Source of the DNA: an uncultured Clostridia bacterium
GTDB lineage: Bacteria > Bacillota_A > Clostridia > TANB77 > CAG-508
DNA length: 64,000 bases
Assembly (NCBI GenBank): GCA_947624715.1
Contig: CANQLO010000002.1
Span: 31,899 to 95,898, forward strand
Direction: 5' to 3'
The position numbers and the translations under genes are program-made. Under the pieces are notes generated by a model, which worked only from the letters and a program-made list of their open reading frames with translations, was not told where the DNA came from and made no database searches. Positions 54,650-64,000 of this stretch are shown in pieces (position 1 is the stretch's first letter; every line of letters begins with the position of its first letter).

Positions 54650-55942
54650 TTATGCATATGCATTACGCTTTTTGAAACTTAATAAATTCGTAATTTCAGC
54701 TTGTGTATTTCTTGCTTTGTTAGTCTTGCGTGCTTTTTCTTGTGCTATCTTTTCTACCTGTCTTTGTGCCTCTGTTTGACAGATAGCTTGCTCATATACA
54801 TAATGTGTATCTTGTGCTATTTTATTCCAATTATATAGTTCTTTTACTTTTTTTACTGCATTTTTTGAAACAGTATCACATAGCTTTTGATCAAATAACA
54901 AGCCTAAAACTGAATCTGCAATTGAATTAGCATTTCCTGCATAACTTTTCATACCAGTATATCCATGTTCAACGATTTCATTAAGTCCTCCTACATCTGA
55001 TACTACTGTTGGAATTCCTGCTAGCATTGCTTCTAATGCAACTATTCCAAAAGGTTCATATGTACTTGGAAATACTGCTATATCAGCACATTTATACATC
55101 TTTTGTACTTTTTTAGAATCACAATATCCTGCAAAATAAACTTTATTTTCTATTCCTAAATTCCTTGCCTCCTCTTTAAGTTCTTCCATCATTCCACCTT
55201 TTCCACATATAACAAGTTTAGAATCATGGTAATGACTTAATATTTTAGGCATTGCAGAAATTAAATGTTGTATTCCTTTTTCATATACTAATCTTCCAAC
55301 ATAAAGAATAATTTTTTCATTATCCATTGCAAATTGTCTTCTAAAATCATAATCTTTTTCTATACCAGTGAAATTATTTAAATTAATTCCATTTGGTATA
55401 ACATTTATTTTTTCAAAAGGAAGTCCAAATATTCTTTGTAAGTCATTTTTCATAAAATTGCTATTAACTATTACTTCTGTTGATTCATATGTAAGTAACC
55501 ATTCTGAATCATTTATGTATCTTTGAACTTCATCATGTATTCCACTATTTCTTCCATTTTCAGTTGCATGTATTGTTGTTACAACTGGTATTTTATATGA
55601 ATCTTTTAATGATTTGGTTGCATAAGTTACAAGCCAGTCATGTGCATGTATTACATCAAATCTTCCTTCTTGATTTATTAATTCAGATGCTTTCGCCACC
55701 ATATTAAAATTTAACTGCATTATCCAATCTATAAAATTGTTTGGATGTATCATATAGTTATCTACTCTATATACTTTTACTCCTTTATCATTTTCAAAAT
55801 ATGGAGTATCTCCATCTCTATATGTTATTACTGTTACTTCATGACCATCTTTATAAAGTCTTTGAGATAAATCATGTACAACTCTTGCCATTCCTCCTAC
55901 TATTCTTGGTGGGTACTCCCATGATAGCATTAAAATCTTCAT
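54650..55942 (-). CDS. GT4 glycosyltransferase, glycogen-synthase-like
   Basis: The 430-residue GT-B enzyme has MLSWEYPPRIVGGMARVVHDL at the start (two blocks), DVIHAHDWLVTYA, the donor site ILYVGRLVYEKGIQHL and PSTYEPFGIVALEAMLAG, and a basic C-terminal tail. The opening W-E-Y-P-P-x-x-GG and the TYEPFG motif are shared with archaeal/bacterial glycogen synthases of family GT4. It is divergent from the DUF4912 and GH57 branching enzyme genes across a 236-base gap, which suggests a shared alpha-glucan pathway. A purely cell-surface role is the alternative. Confidence 0.85.
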   Translation of the reverse strand: MKILMLSWEYPPRIVGGMARVVHDLSQRLYKDGHEVTVITYRDGDTPYFENDKGVKVYRVDNYMIHPNNFIDWIMQLNFNMVAKASELINQEGRFDVIHAHDWLVTYATKSLKDSYKIPVVTTIHATENGRNSGIHDEVQRYINDSEWLLTYESTEVIVNSNFMKNDLQRIFGLPFEKINVIPNGINLNNFTGIEKDYDFRRQFAMDNEKIILYVGRLVYEKGIQHLISAMPKILSHYHDSKLVICGKGGMMEELKEEARNLGIENKVYFAGYCDSKKVQKMYKCADIAVFPSTYEPFGIVALEAMLAGIPTVVSDVGGLNEIVEHGYTGMKSYAGNANSIADSVLGLLFDQKLCDTVSKNAVKKVKELYNWNKIAQDTHYVYEQAICQTEAQRQVEKIAQEKARKTNKARNTQAEITNLLSFKKRNAYA

Positions 55943-56178
55943 AATTTTATGCCCCTTTCAGCATTCTTTAGTTTATTTTATATTATTTTATACATAATTT
56001 TTGTAAAAGTAAATACAAAAATGATATTTTTTTACTATTTTTTTTGTTTTTTCATAAATAAAATTTTTTTGTTTTTTTCGTCATTTTTTTCTAATTTTTT
56101 TCTTTTTTCTATTGTAAAATAATTTTTTTTGATATATCATATTATGAGTAGATTATTGATTTTACTTAGGAGGATTTT
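55943..56178. promoter_or_regulatory. Divergent promoter region of the glucan genes
   Basis: AT-rich gap between the GT4 gene and the DUF4912 gene. On the plus strand TTGTAA and TATCAT are 17 bases apart (about 56111-56139), and TAGGAGGA precedes the DUF4912 ATG. No other structure is seen. Confidence 0.45.
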
Positions 56179-57339
56179 ATGGCTCGAAAAACTAAAGAAG
56201 AATTGAATAAATTAAATGGAGAACTTACAGACCCAAAAACAACTAAGACAACTAAATCAATAAAAACAACTAAAACAGCTGTTAAATCAACTTCAGCTGT
56301 TAAAAGTGTTGCTAAAAAAGAGCCTGTAAAAAAGGTTGCTAAAAAGGCTGATGCTAAGAAAATTGTTTCTAAGAAGACTAAGTCTGATAAAACTTCTACT
56401 AAGAAAACTGCAACTAAGAAAGTAGCTCCTAAAGAAACTGTTTCTAAAAAGTCTAAGTCTGATAAAACTTCTACTAGAAAAACTACTACTAAGAAAGTAA
56501 ATCCTAAAGAAACTGTTTCTAAGAAGTCTAAGTCTGATAAAACTTCTACTAGAAAAACTACTACTAAGAAAGTAAATCCTAAAGAAACTGTTTCTAAGAA
56601 GTCTAAGACAGAAAAAACTACTTCTAAAAAAGCACCTACTAAGAAAACTGCTACTAAAAAAGCTACAACCAAAAAAACACCTACTAAGAAAATTACTACA
56701 AAAAAAGCTACTACTACAAAAACACGTACAAAAAAATCTGAGGAAAAATCAAATGTTGTCTCTATCAACCCAATAGAATACTACGATTTACCTTATAGAT
56801 ATAATGAAACTATCGTTAAAGTTTTAGCGCAGAATCCAAATACTCTATTTGCTTACTGGGATATATCTGATAGCGATAGAGAAAATTTAGAAAAACAATA
56901 TGGAAAATTATTTTTCTATAACACAAAACCTGTTTTAGTTGTGCATAATTTAACTGATAATTATACTTTTGAAATAGATATAGATGATTTTGCCAACAAT
57001 TGGTATATTAATGTAAATGATACAAAATGTAAATATTTCGTTGAACTTGGAAGAAGACCAAAATATGAAAATCATAATGAAATTCCTGTAAACTATATAA
57101 ATGTTGCATCTTCTAATACAATAGAAATGCCTAATGATCATATTTTATTTTTCAAAGACAATGATAAGATTTACTTTAAAAATATAAAAACAAACAAAAT
57201 TACTGAGAAAATCTTTAAAAGCAAAACTTATTCAAATAAGCTTAGTAGAATCTACAGTAATTACAACCTTTCAGAAACAGATGATAGATTTGATTTCAAG
57301 AATCCATCTTCTCAAAATCCAACATCAAATGTTTTATAG
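56179..57339 (+). CDS. DUF4912 protein with Lys/Thr-rich repetitive N-terminus
   Basis: The 386-residue protein has two parts. Residues 1-190 are Lys/Thr/Ser-rich with tandem 25-residue repeats (KTSTRKTTTKKVNPKE, TVSKKSKSD) that resemble histone H1-like tails. Residues about 195-320 are a DUF4912 domain: YDLPYRYNETIVKVLAQNPN, LFAYWDISDSDRE, YFVELGRRP. DUF4912 genes often neighbour GH57 and glycosyltransferase genes, as here. The fold resembles carbohydrate-associated Ig-like domains, so a glucan-binding partner of the branching enzyme is plausible. The basic tail could bind nucleic acid or a polyanion. The GH57 gene follows by 17 bases. Confidence 0.8.
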   Translation: MARKTKEELNKLNGELTDPKTTKTTKSIKTTKTAVKSTSAVKSVAKKEPVKKVAKKADAKKIVSKKTKSDKTSTKKTATKKVAPKETVSKKSKSDKTSTRKTTTKKVNPKETVSKKSKSDKTSTRKTTTKKVNPKETVSKKSKTEKTTSKKAPTKKTATKKATTKKTPTKKITTKKATTTKTRTKKSEEKSNVVSINPIEYYDLPYRYNETIVKVLAQNPNTLFAYWDISDSDRENLEKQYGKLFFYNTKPVLVVHNLTDNYTFEIDIDDFANNWYINVNDTKCKYFVELGRRPKYENHNEIPVNYINVASSNTIEMPNDHILFFKDNDKIYFKNIKTNKITEKIFKSKTYSNKLSRIYSNYNLSETDDRFDFKNPSSQNPTSNVL

Positions 57340-57356
57340 ATTTAATGGAGAATTTT

Positions 57357-58982
57357 ATGAAAAAACAAGTTAAAGGATATGTAAGTTTTGTTCTACATGC
57401 ACACTTGCCTTATGTGCATCATCCTGAATGTGAAGATTATTTAGAAGAGCAATGGTTATATGAGGCTATTTCCGAAACATATATCCCTCTTATACAAACT
57501 TTTGAAAAACTAGTTAATGAGGGGGTTGATTTTAGATTTACAATGTCTCTTACTCCACCTTTATTAAATATGCTTGATGATAAAATGTTACAAGAAAGAT
57601 ACATTAAATATCTAAAGAAACATATTGAGCTTTCTAAAAAAGAAATTGAAAGAACAAAGGATAATCCTAGAATAAATAAATTATCACGTTATTACTATGA
57701 TAGATATTCAAATGATTTACATTTATTTAAAGATGTATATAAATGTAATATAATTTCTGCTTTCAAGAAATTCAATGATTTAGGAGTATTAGAAATAATT
57801 GGCTGTGGTGCAACTCATGGATATTTTCCTATTTTATATGTTAATGAAAAGACAATTAGAGCACAAATTGCTTTAGGAGTACAAACTTATAATAAATATT
57901 TTTCTAAGCCTATAAAAGGCTTTTGGCTTCCTGAATGTGGATATGTTCCAGAAGCTGATAAATACTTAAAAGAATTTGGTATTGAATATGTTTTAGTTGA
58001 AACTCATGGAATACTATATGCTGATCCTACTCCACTTTTTGGAACTTATGCTCCTATTGTTTCTCCTGATGGAGTTGTTTTCTTTGGTAGAGACCTAGAA
58101 TCTTCAAGGCAAGTTTGGAGTTCTATAAATGGTTATCCTGGAGATTATAATTATAGAGAATTTTATCGTGACATCGGCTATGATGCACCTTATGAATATA
58201 TTAAACCTTATATTGCTTCTAACGGAGTTAGAGTAAATACTGGAATTAAATATCACAGAATCACGGGAAAAACTGAGGACAAGGATATTTATGATATTCA
58301 ATGGGCTTGGGATAGTGTTGAAAAGCAAGCTGGTCATTTCTTTGATTGTAGATGTAAACAAATAGAACAATTATCAAAATCTACTCAAAATCCTCCTATT
58401 ATAATGTGTCCATATGATGCTGAACTTTATGGTCATTGGTGGTATGAAGGACCAAATTGGCTTTATACTCTTGCTAAAAAAGTTTATTATGATGATTGTA
58501 ATTTTAAATTGATTACTCCTAGTGAATATATTGATAGATATCCTGATATGCAAATTTCAACACCTTGTCGTTCTAGTTGGGGTGCTAGAGGATATAGTGA
58601 AGTATGGCTTAATCCTACAAATGATTATGTTCACAGACATTTGCATACTGCTGGTGATAGAATGTGCTTTCTCGCTAGCAAATACCCAAATGAATCAAAT
58701 GATTCAATAAAAAGAAGAATATTAAATCAATGTGCTAGAGAATTAGTTTTAGCCCAAAGTAGTGATTGGCTTTTCATAATTACCAACGGTACTATGGTTG
58801 GTTATGCTAAGAAAAGAATAAAAGATCATATTGGAAGATTCACTAAACTCTACTTATGGCTTACAGAGGATAAAGAATTAATTGATAAAAATATTTTATC
58901 TGATGAAAAATTATCTTTCCTAGAAAGTATTGAGTTAAAAGATGCAATCTTTCCAGAAATTGATTATACAATATATTGCTAA
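57357..58982 (+). CDS. GH57 1,4-alpha-glucan branching enzyme (DUF1957 type)
   Basis: The 541-residue enzyme opens with VSFVLHAHLPYVHHPE, the GH57 signature. It carries the nucleophile Glu193 in KGFWLPECGY and the acid/base Asp354 in MCPYDAELYGHWWYEG, followed by the helical C-terminal region of DUF1957 branching enzymes. It would introduce alpha-1,6 branches into alpha-1,4-glucan. The start chosen follows GGAG with six bases; an ATG four codons upstream overlaps that box. Together with the GT4 gene it suggests storage or surface alpha-glucan synthesis. Confidence 0.9.
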   Translation: MKKQVKGYVSFVLHAHLPYVHHPECEDYLEEQWLYEAISETYIPLIQTFEKLVNEGVDFRFTMSLTPPLLNMLDDKMLQERYIKYLKKHIELSKKEIERTKDNPRINKLSRYYYDRYSNDLHLFKDVYKCNIISAFKKFNDLGVLEIIGCGATHGYFPILYVNEKTIRAQIALGVQTYNKYFSKPIKGFWLPECGYVPEADKYLKEFGIEYVLVETHGILYADPTPLFGTYAPIVSPDGVVFFGRDLESSRQVWSSINGYPGDYNYREFYRDIGYDAPYEYIKPYIASNGVRVNTGIKYHRITGKTEDKDIYDIQWAWDSVEKQAGHFFDCRCKQIEQLSKSTQNPPIIMCPYDAELYGHWWYEGPNWLYTLAKKVYYDDCNFKLITPSEYIDRYPDMQISTPCRSSWGARGYSEVWLNPTNDYVHRHLHTAGDRMCFLASKYPNESNDSIKRRILNQCARELVLAQSSDWLFIITNGTMVGYAKKRIKDHIGRFTKLYLWLTEDKELIDKNILSDEKLSFLESIELKDAIFPEIDYTIYC

Positions 58983-59032
58983 TAAAAACGAGACTACATC
59001 AATTTTATAAATGCAAATGATTTTCTTACAAT

Positions 59033-59082
59033 AAAAAAAATAGACCAGCTAGTGGAAATTCACCGGCTGGTTTATTTTTTTA
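59033..59082 (+). terminator. Terminator of the DUF4912-GH57 operon
   Basis: CCAGC and GCTGG with an inner GTG/CAC pair form the stem, flanked by an A-run and TTTATTTTTTTATT. A second hairpin (TTGGCA/TGCCAA, 59115-59138) may end clpX on the other strand. Confidence 0.85.
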
Positions 59083-59150
59083 TTACCTTAGGATTCTTGA
59101 TAATCCTTTAGAGTTGGCAGTTCCTAGTAGTTGCCAAAACTTTTCTCAAA

Positions 59151-60464
59151 TTATGCTATTTCTTCATTCTCTAATTTTTTATTCTTAGTAACTTTCTTCT
59201 TATTTTTTTCTGTTTTATTTTCATCAATTACTATTTCAGGCTGTTTCTTATCTAGAACTGTTTCCTTAGTTATTGTACACTTTGATATTTTAGGATTAGA
59301 TGGTATATCATACATAATGTCTCTCATAGTTTCTTCCATTATTGAACGTAACCCTCTTGCTCCTGTCTTTCTTTCCATTGCTCTATCAACAATAGCTTCT
59401 AGACTGTCTTCATTAAATTCAAGTTCAACTCCGTCAATATCAAATAACTTTTTATACTGTTTTACTAATGCATTTTTAGGCTTTGTCATAATTTCAACTA
59501 ATGCAGATTTATCTAATTCTCTTAGTGTTGCTATTATTGGAAGTCTTCCTACAAATTCAGGAATTAATCCAAATTTTAATAAATCTTGTGGTAGTAATTC
59601 ATCATATATTTTGTATTTATCTACTTCTTTACTACTTTTTACATTAGCGCCAAATCCTATTGCTTTTTTTCCTATTCTATCTCCTATTATTTTGTCTAAG
59701 CCTTCAAAAGCTCCTCCACATATAAATAGAATATTTGATGTATTAATTTGTATAAATTCTTGATGAGGATGTTTTCTTCCACCTTGTGGTGGCACTGATG
59801 CAACAGTTCCTTCAATAATTTTAAGTAAAGCTTGTTGCACTCCCTCCCCACTTACATCTCTAGTAATTGATGGATTTTCAGATTTTCTAGAGATTTTATC
59901 AATTTCATCAATATAAACAATTCCTTTTTCAGCTTTTTCTATATTGTAATCTGCAGCTTGTATTAGTTTTAATAATATATTTTCAACATCTTCTCCAACA
60001 TATCCTGCTTCTGTTAAAGTAGTTGCATCTGCTATTGCAAATGGAACCTTCAATATCTTAGCAAGAGTTTGAGCTAAATATGTTTTTCCACATCCTGTTG
60101 GTCCTAGAAGCATAACATTGCTTTTCTGTATTTCTACATCTTTATTATCTTCCTCATTTCCAATTCTTTTATAATGATTATACACAGCAACTGATAAAGT
60201 CTTTTTAGCTTCATCTTGACCTATTACATATTCATCTAAAACTTTTTTTATCTCTGCAGGAGTTGGAAGTTTAACATCTTCTGCTAATGTGTATGTTTCA
60301 TCATCTTCTTCATATTGGTCTGTTTCTAAAATATTTTCACATACTTTAATACATTCATCACAAATAAATACTCCAGCTGGTCCTGCAATAAGCTTTCTTA
60401 CTAAATCTTGTGGTTTTCCACAAAATGAACATTTTATCATTTTTTTCTCATTTTTATTTGACAT
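59151..60464 (-). CDS. clpX: ATP-dependent Clp protease ATP-binding subunit ClpX
   Basis: The 437-residue AAA+ unfoldase feeds proteins to ClpP. An N-terminal zinc-binding domain ([12 protein letters not shown]) is followed by Walker [16 protein letters not shown], Walker [14 protein letters not shown], the pore loop region, [20 protein letters not shown] and the sensor-2 [11 protein letters not shown]. The C-terminus has a Lys-rich tail longer than usual. It follows clpP by 31 bases in the common tig-clpP-clpX order. Confidence 0.98.
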   Translation of the reverse strand: MSNKNEKKMIKCSFCGKPQDLVRKLIAGPAGVFICDECIKVCENILETDQYEEDDETYTLAEDVKLPTPAEIKKVLDEYVIGQDEAKKTLSVAVYNHYKRIGNEEDNKDVEIQKSNVMLLGPTGCGKTYLAQTLAKILKVPFAIADATTLTEAGYVGEDVENILLKLIQAADYNIEKAEKGIVYIDEIDKISRKSENPSITRDVSGEGVQQALLKIIEGTVASVPPQGGRKHPHQEFIQINTSNILFICGGAFEGLDKIIGDRIGKKAIGFGANVKSSKEVDKYKIYDELLPQDLLKFGLIPEFVGRLPIIATLRELDKSALVEIMTKPKNALVKQYKKLFDIDGVELEFNEDSLEAIVDRAMERKTGARGLRSIMEETMRDIMYDIPSNPKISKCTITKETVLDKKQPEIVIDENKTEKNKKKVTKNKKLENEEIA

Positions 60465-60495
60465 AAAATAAAATTCTCCTTAAATTTTCATTAGT

Positions 60496-61113
60496 TTATT
60501 TTCTTTTGTCCATGATTGCATCTATTAATCCATATTCTAATGCTTCTTGAGCTGTTAAATAGTGATCTCTTTCTGTATCTTTTTCAACCTGCTCTATAGG
60601 TTTTCCAGTTGTTTCACTAATTATTCTATTAATTCTTTCTCTTGTTTTTAACATTTGATCTGCTTGAATTTTTATTTCTGTCGTTTGTCCTGATATTCCT
60701 CCACCTTGGCCGCTTATTAATGGTTGATGAATAAGAATCTCTGCATTAGGAGTAGCAAATCTTCTTCCTTTTGTTCCAGATGTTAATAAAAGAGCTCCCA
60801 TACTTGCTGCCATTCCAATGCAAATTGTTGTTACTGGACATTTAATATAATTTATTGTATCTATTATACCTAATCCATCTGTTACTGATCCTCCTGGTGA
60901 GTTTATATATAAAGATATTTCTTTATCTGGGTCTTCTGACTCTAAAAATAATAATTGAGCTATAACTAAACTTGCAGATGTTGGATTAACATCTTCACTT
61001 AAAAAAATTATTCTATCCTTTAAAAGTCTAGAGAAAATATCAAAAGATCTTTCTCCTCTTGATGTTTGTTCTATGACATAAGGTACTAAACTATCATTTA
61101 ATTCTTTCATCAT
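60496..61113 (-). CDS. clpP: ATP-dependent Clp protease proteolytic subunit ClpP
   Basis: The 205-residue serine protease forms a double heptamer. The catalytic triad is visible as Ser in [11 protein letters not shown], His in EILIHQPL and Asp in [14 protein letters not shown]. The N-terminal [23 protein letters not shown] (two blocks) is typical. The ATG at 61113 follows GAAAGGAAG; a start 14 codons upstream lacks a box and would extend the family N-terminus. Confidence 0.98.
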   Translation of the reverse strand: MMKELNDSLVPYVIEQTSRGERSFDIFSRLLKDRIIFLSEDVNPTSASLVIAQLLFLESEDPDKEISLYINSPGGSVTDGLGIIDTINYIKCPVTTICIGMAASMGALLLTSGTKGRRFATPNAEILIHQPLISGQGGGISGQTTEIKIQADQMLKTRERINRIISETTGKPIEQVEKDTERDHYLTAQEALEYGLIDAIMDKRK

Positions 61114-61191
61114 TGTTCTTCCTTTCTCTTTATTATATTGTTTATTAGTCTGCAATTTGCAAGTCTATTTAAACAATACAACTCACACTTT

Positions 61192-62478
61192 TTATTTTGT
61201 CATTTTTGCATTATCTAAGATTAACTTAACAGCTTGTTCTGTTTTTGAAGATTCTTCTAAATAAGATTTTAATTGTTCATTCTTCTCTACTTCTTCTAAT
61301 TTTCTGTTATATTGTTTTGCCATTTCTTCCATTTTTTCTTTAACATATTTTTCATCTGCTTTAATCTTTTCATCTTCAACTATTTGACCTAAAACTAAGC
61401 TTGTTTTTACATTCTTTTCTGCATCAACTCTAAATTCTTTTCTCATTTCAGTTTCAGTTTTGCCAACCATTTTTAGATATTGATCTAATTTCATTCCTTG
61501 GTATTGTAGTCTTTGACTAACATTGTCTACCATATTATCTACTTCTAAATCTATCATTCCTTCTGGAATGTCTATTTTAGTATTTTTGCAAACAGTGTTT
61601 ACTGCACTATCTTCCATTTCATGTTTTGCTCTATGTTCATTTTCTTCTGTCATTTTATCTTTTATGCTCTTTTTTAATTCTGCTAGAGTATCGAATTCAC
61701 TTACATCTTTAGCAAATTCATCATCTAATTTTGGAAGTTCTTTCTCTTTTATTTCATGTAGATTTATATGGAATCTAGCATCTTTTCCAGCTAATTCTTT
61801 TGAATAGTAGTCTTTAGGGAATGTAACATTTATATCTCTTTCTTCATCTATTTTCATTCCTACTAATTGGTCTTCAAATCCAGGGATAAATGTATTGCTT
61901 CCTATTGTTAATTGCTGTCCTTCAGCTTTTCCACCATCAAAAGGTTTATCATCTACAAATCCTTCAAAGTCTATTGTTACTATATCATCTTTCTTTGCTG
62001 GTCTATCTTCAACTGATACCATTCTTGCATTATGCTCAGCCATATGATTTAATTCATGTTCAATATCTTTATCTGTTACTTTGTATTCAACTTTCTTTAC
62101 ATCAATTCCTTTATATTTTCCAAGCTTTACTTCTGGTTTTGTTGAAACAACTGCTGTAAAGATTAAGTCTTTTCCTTTTTCCATTTGAACTATTTCTATT
62201 TTAGGTTTACTTACTACATCTATTTTATTATTTTTAATTTCTTCATCATATACACTTGGTACTAAATCATTAAAAGCATCTTCATAAAAGATGTTTGCTC
62301 CATAATATCTTTCTACCATTTTGTATGGTGCTTTTCCTTTTCTAAATCCTGGTATATTGAAGTACTTGGCACTTTGTTTAAATACATTCATTATTGATTC
62401 TTCAAATTTTGCTGCTTCTACGGTAAATGTTAATTTTACTTCATTCTTATTTTCTGTTTTTTCTTGTTTTAAGCTCAT
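61192..62478 (-). CDS. tig: Trigger factor
   Basis: The 428-residue ribosome-associated chaperone and prolyl isomerase has an N-terminal ribosome-binding domain with the GFRKGKAP loop, a central FKBP-type domain (about 155-240, DIVTIDFEGFVDDKPFDGG) and a long helical C-terminal chaperone domain. Length is normal. It heads the tig-clpP-clpX block. A tRNA-Glu gene lies 29 bases upstream on the same strand. Confidence 0.98.
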   Translation of the reverse strand: MSLKQEKTENKNEVKLTFTVEAAKFEESIMNVFKQSAKYFNIPGFRKGKAPYKMVERYYGANIFYEDAFNDLVPSVYDEEIKNNKIDVVSKPKIEIVQMEKGKDLIFTAVVSTKPEVKLGKYKGIDVKKVEYKVTDKDIEHELNHMAEHNARMVSVEDRPAKKDDIVTIDFEGFVDDKPFDGGKAEGQQLTIGSNTFIPGFEDQLVGMKIDEERDINVTFPKDYYSKELAGKDARFHINLHEIKEKELPKLDDEFAKDVSEFDTLAELKKSIKDKMTEENEHRAKHEMEDSAVNTVCKNTKIDIPEGMIDLEVDNMVDNVSQRLQYQGMKLDQYLKMVGKTETEMRKEFRVDAEKNVKTSLVLGQIVEDEKIKADEKYVKEKMEEMAKQYNRKLEEVEKNEQLKSYLEESSKTEQAVKLILDNAKMTK

Positions 62479-62507
62479 TTTAATTTCCTTACCTTTCTAC
62501 TTTATGT

Positions 62508-62582
62508 TGGTGACCCCTACGGGAATCGAACCCATGATTCAGCCTTGAGAGGGCTGCGTCTTAACCGCTTGACCAAGGGGCC
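62508..62582 (-). tRNA. tRNA-Glu (anticodon CUC)
   Basis: The 75-nt cloverleaf on the minus strand starts GGCCCCT and ends AGGGGTCACCA with the CCA encoded. The anticodon stem CAGCC/GGCTG encloses the loop CTCTCAA, giving anticodon CUC (62547-62549). The T arm contains GGTTCGATTCC. It reads GAG codons, which are rare in such AT-rich genes. Confidence 0.95.
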
Positions 62583-62615
62583 ATAACATTAGTTATTATA
62601 CAATAAAAATGCTCC

Positions 62616-63020
62616 TTAGTCAACTACATCTATACAGTTTTTTAGAATTTCTTTTAATCTTTCATTTTGCTTTGTTAGATATAGATATCCAATTAAAGCT
62701 TCAAAAGCTGTTGAGTACATATAATCTTCTGCAGATGAATGTTTTGGCAAGTGGTGATTTTCTGTATTCCTTCCTCTTCTTACAATTTCTTTTTCTTCAT
62801 CTGTAAGTTCTAATTTGCTTAGTATTTTTGCTTGTGCAGATGCTTTAACATACTTTATTGAAAGTATATGCATTTTATGAGGATTTAGATTTGTTTTATT
62901 ACTTAAATACGTTCTTATGTACATTTCATATACACTGTCTCCAACATAAGCCCATGTAAGTGGAGACATCATATTTACTTCATTTTCATTTTTTATTACT
63001 AATTCTTCTTGAAACTCCAT
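62616..63020 (-). CDS. mrnC: Mini-ribonuclease III
   Basis: The 134-residue protein is an RNase III catalytic domain without the double-stranded RNA-binding domain, the Mini-III layout. Visible are LTWAYVGDSVYEMYIRTYL with the metal-binding residues, RRGRNTENHHLPKH, and YMYSTAFEALIGYLYL with the second acidic pair. In Bacillus Mini-III matures 23S rRNA. It lies between rbgA and tRNA-Glu on the same strand, with a 73-base gap after rbgA. Confidence 0.95.
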   Translation of the reverse strand: MEFQEELVIKNENEVNMMSPLTWAYVGDSVYEMYIRTYLSNKTNLNPHKMHILSIKYVKASAQAKILSKLELTDEEKEIVRRGRNTENHHLPKHSSAEDYMYSTAFEALIGYLYLTKQNERLKEILKNCIDVVD

Positions 63021-63093
63021 ACTATTTTTCTCTTACTTTCTTATTTTATTAAAATTTATTATTTCTAAAAATTCTATATTTTAATTTTCTATT

Positions 63094-63966
63094 CTAAGGC
63101 TTTTCTAGTGATATTCTTCCCAGTTTACCCGTTCTAAAATCTGCTAATATCATATCAGATATTTTTTGTTCATTTATTCTTCCGCCAGAAAGTATTGCTC
63201 CTTTTTTTCTTGCAATTTTGTCTCTTATATCTATAATTTCTTCATTCTCTTCTATCTTTATATCATATCTTAATTCTACTTTTTCTTTATAATTTTCTAC
63301 TAAATATTTTAACAAATTGTAAGATATTTCTTCATTATCAACAGCATTTTCTCCTATTGAATTTAAAAATGCAAGATTCATTGCTACATTGCTATCATTT
63401 AATCTTGGCCAAAGCATACCTGGTGTATCCATAAGTTCGATTTTTTCATCTATTTTTATCCATTGCTTTTCTTTTGTTACACCTGGTTTGTTTCCTGCTT
63501 TAGCGACATTTCTTTTGGCTAGGCTATTTATAAAAGTTGATTTTCCCACATTAGGAATTCCCAATATCATTACTTTAGCAGGTCTTCCTGTCCTTCCTTT
63601 TTGTATGTATTTTTCTTCTATTTCTTTATATTCTTCTTTTATTAAACTAATAAATTCTTTTATTCCTTTTCCAGTATTTGATTCTACTTTAATACAAGAA
63701 ATATTTCTATTGTTATAATATTTTATCCAGTTATTGCTTATATTTTCATCTGCTAAATCTGATTTGTTTAATACAACAACTTTTTTCTTGTTTTTACAAT
63801 ATTCTCTTACATCTGGATTTTCAGTTGATTTTGGCGCTCTTGCATCTAAGATTTCTACTATTATATCTATTAGTTTTAGATCTTCTATTATTTGTTTTTT
63901 TGTTTTAGCCATGTGACCGTGGGTACCATGATAGTACGACTTTTCTAAACACCTTATCTGACTCAT
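63094..63966 (-). CDS. rbgA: Ribosome biogenesis GTPase RbgA (YlqF)
   Basis: The 290-residue circularly permuted GTPase acts in late assembly of the 50S subunit. Motifs come in the permuted order: EILDARAP, NKSD (G4), then GIPNVGKSTFIN (G1) and DTPGMLWP (G3). The conserved N-terminal GHMAK is present, although the usual WFPGHMAK is here THGHMAK after a longer, unusual leader. No clear ribosome-binding site precedes the ATG, so the start is uncertain by a few codons. Confidence 0.94.
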   Translation of the reverse strand: MSQIRCLEKSYYHGTHGHMAKTKKQIIEDLKLIDIIVEILDARAPKSTENPDVREYCKNKKKVVVLNKSDLADENISNNWIKYYNNRNISCIKVESNTGKGIKEFISLIKEEYKEIEEKYIQKGRTGRPAKVMILGIPNVGKSTFINSLAKRNVAKAGNKPGVTKEKQWIKIDEKIELMDTPGMLWPRLNDSNVAMNLAFLNSIGENAVDNEEISYNLLKYLVENYKEKVELRYDIKIEENEEIIDIRDKIARKKGAILSGGRINEQKISDMILADFRTGKLGRISLEKP

Positions 63967-64000
63967 TTATATTTTCATTTATATCTTTTTTATTAGCCAA

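Noticed and set aside
56166..56768. 200-residue hydrophobic frame on the minus strand
   Set aside because: It is the antisense of the Lys/Thr repeats of the DUF4912 gene; its Val/Leu/Phe composition is a by-product.

Overview
The window is very AT-rich and reads as a low-GC, Gram-positive, endospore-forming Firmicute of the class Clostridia. The evidence is a gerA-gerB-gerC type spore germination operon, an HrcA/CIRCE-controlled hrcA-grpE-dnaK-dnaJ operon, a class D-like sortase with sortase-anchored proteins, a 45-residue rubredoxin, secG next to rnr, tig-clpP-clpX, and Mini-III and RbgA housekeeping genes. Most genes lie on the minus strand.

Layout. 1-3852 (+): three germination receptor genes, the first cut by the window edge. 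3976-4914 (+): a HipA-like kinase-fold protein. 4962-7083 (-): rnr and secG. 7308-8045 (-): a complete type III toxin-antitoxin locus of the ToxN/AbiQ family (ToxN gene, terminator, three tandem 35-nt antitoxin RNA repeats, promoter). A decayed single copy of the antitoxin module follows, in the 3' flank of a small rubredoxin gene (8339-8476). 8564-33236 (-): pgi and a large surface-polysaccharide locus. Read in the direction of transcription it holds an LCP ligase, a priming sugar-phosphate transferase, Alg14/Alg13-like glycosyltransferase halves, two ATP-grasp proteins, a hexapeptide acetyltransferase broken at a G7 tract, a beta-propeller/GT4 fusion, Wzx, a UDP-glucuronate epimerase, Wzy, UDP-galactopyranose mutase, a UDP-glucose dehydrogenase, a GH10-dockerin enzyme, a cohesin-like wall-anchored protein, a galactofuranosyltransferase-like GT2, an acyltransferase, and the CpsC/CpsD/CpsB tyrosine-phosphorylation control module.

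33407-36957 (-): a surface-protein area with one intact VPETG protein, a deleted copy of its C-terminal end, a RelE/ParE-type toxin-antitoxin pair between them, and an Rpn-family nuclease. 37366-42356 (-): the heat-shock operon with a CIRCE operator. 42535-43098 (-): a second toxin-antitoxin pair related to the first, with a damaged toxin 5' end. 43397-45387 (-): a membrane protein, a sortase and its likely substrate. 45470-51389: recG, a repeat-rich DUF2628-like membrane protein and asnS. 51607-55942 (-): FucO-like alcohol dehydrogenase, FIST protein, mini-pilin, YlbF-like protein and a GT4 enzyme. 56179-58982 (+): a DUF4912 protein and a GH57 branching enzyme. The last block (-) is clpX, clpP, tig, tRNA-Glu(CUC), mrnC and rbgA.

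How the parts fit. The polysaccharide locus can make UDP-GlcA, UDP-GalA and UDP-Galf, build a lipid-linked repeat, flip and polymerise it, and attach it to the wall. The sortase and four proteins with sorting signals point to an elaborate wall surface. The items most worth a second look are the ToxIN locus with its decayed satellite, the G7 tract that may switch the acetyltransferase, the possible cohesin-dockerin pair inside the polysaccharide locus, two GC-rich palindromic elements sharing a 35-nt end (43266-43362 and 51449-51563), and the duplicated surface-protein/TA region.
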